Assembly (NCBI GenBank): GCA_039029395.1
Contig: JBCCGG010000009.1
Coordinates: 62,001 to 126,000, forward strand
Origin: JBCCGG01 sp039029395
Lineage (GTDB): Bacteria; Pseudomonadota; Alphaproteobacteria; Kiloniellales; JAKSDN01
Direction: 5' to 3'
Length of the DNA: 64,000 nt
In this document: positions 61,217-64,000 of the stretch, one piece after another
Position numbering within the stretch: position 1 is the first letter of the stretch
Layout of the letters: each line of letters opens with the position of its first letter
Program-made: the position numbers and the translations under genes
The notes under the pieces: model-generated
What the model saw: the letters and a program-made list of their open reading frames with translations, nothing else
Told to the model about the DNA's origin: nothing
The model's database searches: none

Positions 61217-63259
61217 ATGGCTTCGAAAGATCCGCTTCTCCAGCCCTATCAGCTTAAGCACCTGACCCTGCGCAACCGGATCATGTCGACCGCCCACGAG
61301 CCGGCCTACTCCGAGGACGGCATGCCGAAGGAGAAGTACCGGCTCTACCACGTGGAAAAGGCCAAGGGCGGCATCGCCATGACCATGACCGCCGGCTCGG
61401 CGGTGGTTGCCGAGGACTCGCCCGAAGCCTTCGGCAATCTGCTCGCCTACAAGGACGAGATCGTGCCCTGGCTCAAGGAGCTGACCGACGGCTGCCACGA
61501 GCACGGCGCCGCGGTCATGATTCAGCTGACCCACCTGGGCCGGCGTACCGGCTGGAACAAGGCCGACTGGCTGCCGGTGCTGTCGCCCTCCATGGTGCGC
61601 GAGCCGGCCCACCGGGCCTTCCCCAAGGTCGCCGAGGACTGGGACCTGGACCGTATCGTCGAGCGCTATGGCGCGGCCGCCCAGCGCATGCAAGCCGGCG
61701 GCATGGACGGCATCGAGATCGAGGCCTATGGCCACTTCATGGACGCCTTTTGGTCGCCGGCCACCAACAAGCGCGACGACGACTACGGCGGCAGCCTGGA
61801 CAACCGTCTGCGTTTCACTTACCGGGTGCTCGATTCCGTGCGCAAGGCGGTCGGGCCGGATTTCATCTTCGGCCTGCGCCTGGTGGTCGACGAGGATTGG
61901 GAGCGCGGGCTCTCCAAGGAGGAGGGCCTGGAGATCGCCCGGCGCCTGGTGGCGACCGGCCAGATCGATTTCCTCAACGTGATTCGCGGCCACATCGAAA
62001 GCGACGCGGCCTTGACTGGCGTGATCCCGGTGCAAGGCATGCGCGCCTCACCCCATTTGGATTTCGCCGGTGAGGTTCGGGCCGAGACCAAGTTCCCCGT
62101 GTTCCACGCTGCGAAGATCAGCGACGTGGCGACCGCCCGCCACGCCATCGCCGAGGGCAAGCTCGATATGGTCGGTATGACCCGGGCCCACATCGCCGAC
62201 CCCCACATTGCCCGCAAGGTGGCCGAGGGGCGCGAGGAGGAGATTCGCCCCTGCGTCGGCGCGACCTATTGCCTCGACCGGATCTACGAAGGCCACGGCG
62301 CCCTTTGCATCCACAACCCGGCGACCGGCCGGGAGGCCACCATGCCTCAGGAGATCGCCCGCAGCGACGGGCCGGCCAAGACGGTGGTCGTGGTCGGCGC
62401 CGGGCCGGCGGGTTTGGAGGCGGCCCGGGTCTCGGCCGAGCGCGGCCACAAGGTGGTGGTCTTCGAGGCGGCCGACCAGGCCGGCGGCCAGGTCCGCCTG
62501 GCCGCGCGCACCAAGCGCCGGGCCGAGCTGATCGGCATCGTCGACTGGCGTCTGGCCCGCCTGGAGGCGCTCGGCGTGGAGCTGCGCTTCAACGCCTGGG
62601 CGGAGCGCGCCGACGTGTTGGCGGAGAATCCCGACATCGTGATCGTCGCGACCGGCGGCCTGCCCAACACCGGCATCCTTGACGAAGGCGAGGCCCTGGT
62701 GGTCTCCAGCTGGGACATCCTGGCCGGCGACGTCAAGCCGGCCGAGAGCGTGTTGGTCTACGACGACAACGGCGCGCCGCCGGGCATGCAGGCGGCCGAG
62801 CTGATCGCGGAAGCCGGCTCGGAGCTGGAGATCATCTCGCCAGAGCGCTTTTTCGCGCCCGAGATCGGCGGCCTTAACCACGTGCACTATGCCCGCGCCT
62901 TCCAGGACCACGGCGCGCGCATCACGATCAACACCCGGGTCGCCTCGGTGCGCCGCGAGGGCAACAAGCTGGCGGCGAAACTGGCCAGCGACTACACGGA
63001 GCTGAAGGAAGAGCGCCTGGTCGACCAGGTGGTTGTCGAGCACGGGACATTGCCCCTCGACGAGCTCTACTTCGAGCTCAAGGAGGACTCGGTCAACCGG
63101 GGCGAGGTGGACTACCCGGCGCTGATCGAAGGCCGGCCCCAGGAGGTCGCGACCAACCCCGAGGGCGCGTTCCGACTCTTCCGCATTGGCGACGCGGTCT
63201 CTTCGCGCAACATCCACGCGGCGATCTACGACGCGATGCGGCTGTGTAAGGTCTTTTGA
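61217..63259 (+). CDS. OYE-type flavin oxidoreductase, DgcA/StcD-like demethylase
   Basis: 680 aa. Residues about 1-370 form an Old-Yellow-Enzyme barrel (NRIMSTAHEPAYSEDGMP, GIEIEAYGHFMDAFWSPATNKR), followed by the Fe-S cysteine region CVGATYCLDRIY...ALCIHNP and an NAD/FAD region with VVVVGAGPAGLEAARV near 395. The build and these motifs are those of dimethylglycine demethylase DgcA and N-methylproline demethylase StcD, relatives of trimethylamine dehydrogenase. It removes an N-methyl group, giving formaldehyde. Last gene of the operon. Confidence 0.93.
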   Translation: MASKDPLLQPYQLKHLTLRNRIMSTAHEPAYSEDGMPKEKYRLYHVEKAKGGIAMTMTAGSAVVAEDSPEAFGNLLAYKDEIVPWLKELTDGCHEHGAAVMIQLTHLGRRTGWNKADWLPVLSPSMVREPAHRAFPKVAEDWDLDRIVERYGAAAQRMQAGGMDGIEIEAYGHFMDAFWSPATNKRDDDYGGSLDNRLRFTYRVLDSVRKAVGPDFIFGLRLVVDEDWERGLSKEEGLEIARRLVATGQIDFLNVIRGHIESDAALTGVIPVQGMRASPHLDFAGEVRAETKFPVFHAAKISDVATARHAIAEGKLDMVGMTRAHIADPHIARKVAEGREEEIRPCVGATYCLDRIYEGHGALCIHNPATGREATMPQEIARSDGPAKTVVVVGAGPAGLEAARVSAERGHKVVVFEAADQAGGQVRLAARTKRRAELIGIVDWRLARLEALGVELRFNAWAERADVLAENPDIVIVATGGLPNTGILDEGEALVVSSWDILAGDVKPAESVLVYDDNGAPPGMQAAELIAEAGSELEIISPERFFAPEIGGLNHVHYARAFQDHGARITINTRVASVRREGNKLAAKLASDYTELKEERLVDQVVVEHGTLPLDELYFELKEDSVNRGEVDYPALIEGRPQEVATNPEGAFRLFRIGDAVSSRNIHAAIYDAMRLCKVF

Positions 63260-63284
63260 GGCGAGGTCAGCGCGATTCAGCCCT

Positions 63285-63380
63285 CCTCACCCTGTCTCTC
63301 TCCCCAGAGGGGAGAGGGAACGCGGTTGCGAGGATACGGCGCTATTCCCTCTCCCCTCTGGGGAGAGGGTTAGGGTGAGG
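63285..63380. repeat. Long intergenic palindrome after the demethylase gene
   Basis: Arms 63285-63320 and 63345-63380 are 36 bases each and match at 33 positions around a 24-base loop. Each arm itself contains the nested palindrome CTCTCCCC-AGA-GGGGAGAG. This CCTCACCCT...GGGGAGAGGG sequence belongs to a type of dispersed intergenic repeat I know from many proteobacterial genomes. It lies between two convergent genes and can act as terminator. Confidence 0.85.
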
Positions 63381-63408
63381 GGTTAGATGAGCCAGGAGTT
63401 AGATCCCC

Positions 63409-64000
63409 TCAGAACACCAACGGCTGCAGCGTGACAGAAAACAGCACGATCACTAAGATCGCAGCCAGGTTCAGGGCAAAGCCCGCGCCGCACATCTCCA
63501 TCACCGTGATCCGGCCACTGCCAAAGACCACGACGTTCGGCGGGGTCGCGACCGGCATCATGAAGGCGCAGGCCGCGGCGAGCGCCGCCGGGACCGCGAG
63601 CGACAGGGGATCGCCGCCCAGCTTGATGGCAAGCGCAGCGGCGACCGGCAGCAGCACGGCCGCGGTCGCGCTGTTGCTCGTAAGCTCGGTCAGAAAGACC
63701 ACGATCGCGGTCAGGAGCAGCAGGAAGACGATCGGCGGCCAGGCGCCGCCACGGGCCAGCAGCCGGCCGAGCCATTCGGCGAGACCGCTCACCTCGATGC
63801 CGTGGGCTAGGCTCAGGCCGCCGCCGAACAGCACCAGGATCCCCCAAGGCAGACGCTTGGCGTGGGCCCAGTCCATCAGGAAGGTCGGGCCCTTGAGCTC
63901 AATCGGGATGACGAAGGCCAAGAACGCCCCGATCAGCGCGATCGACCAGTCGGAGAGCGCGATGAAGTCGTCCAGGATGGGCCGGAAGATCCAGGCCAGC
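63409..64000 (-). CDS. DASS/SLC13-type anion transporter, C-terminal part
   Basis: The gene runs past the right edge; 197 residues are visible, ending LQPLVF. Membrane segments are abundant. Family motifs: LTELTSNSATAAVLLPVAAALA (SNT-type substrate loop) and ATPPNVVVFGSGRITVMEM (second TPPN loop). Such transporters move dicarboxylates, citrate or sulfate with sodium. The opening codons (AWIFRPILDDF...) continue the frame with no start codon inside the window that would be needed. Confidence 0.9.
   Translation of the reverse strand, partial: LAWIFRPILDDFIALSDWSIALIGAFLAFVIPIELKGPTFLMDWAHAKRLPWGILVLFGGGLSLAHGIEVSGLAEWLGRLLARGGAWPPIVFLLLLTAIVVFLTELTSNSATAAVLLPVAAALAIKLGGDPLSLAVPAALAAACAFMMPVATPPNVVVFGSGRITVMEMCGAGFALNLAAILVIVLFSVTLQPLVF

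Overview
This GC-rich window reads like the chromosome of an alphaproteobacterium, probably Rhodospirillales in the broad sense. The evidence is the ispH-thrB-rnhA order, an aa3-type cytochrome oxidase cluster with the order ctaC-ctaD-ctaB-(coxF-like)-ctaG-coxC-DUF983-SURF1, a thrC-M16 peptidase-acetyltransferase set, and uniformly GC-rich codon use. I see no tRNA, rRNA, CRISPR array, insertion sequence or prophage. Both ends cut through genes: a secreted protein at the left and a DASS-type transporter at the right.

Left part (1-22.9 kb). Three secreted proteins of unknown role come first; two of their upstream regions share a three-part motif with identical spacing. Then follow a glycine cleavage operon (gcvT-gcvH-gcvP plus a small unknown gene), a tandem pair of universal stress proteins, a sodium:amino-acid symporter next to an XRE-cupin regulator with a near-perfect 22-bp operator-like palindrome, a two-CDGSH iron-sulfur protein with a lipoprotein, and ispH-thrB-rnhA. 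These are followed by an ankyrin protein, a peroxiredoxin, a DsbD/ScsB-like thiol reductase, YqgE, and the operon thrC-M16 peptidase-GNAT.

Middle part (22.9-40.8 kb). A membrane-maintenance operon encodes PspA (in frame with an extra N-terminal domain), a YqiJ-like protein and a flotillin. An M32 carboxypeptidase and a membrane protein follow, then the complete cytochrome c oxidase cluster on the minus strand, tldD, a RidA-family protein and a TPR-sulfotransferase fusion.

Right part (40.8-64 kb). This looks like a catabolic region for quaternary-ammonium or N-methylated compounds. It holds a Zymomonas/plant-type pyruvate decarboxylase, an amidase, an AstE/DoeB-like deacylase, two Rieske oxygenases whose bridging residue is Glu (as in the carnitine/stachydrine group), a GlxA-type regulator, two paralogous Tat-exported peptide-type binding proteins without permeases, glyoxalase, GNAT and SDR genes. 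Further on come a gamma-butyrobetaine-dioxygenase-like enzyme and an operon of flavin reductase, methyltransferase and a DgcA/StcD-like demethylase. The dioxygenase and the reductase operon share a 31-bp upstream element, which suggests co-regulation. The exact substrate cannot be read from the sequence.
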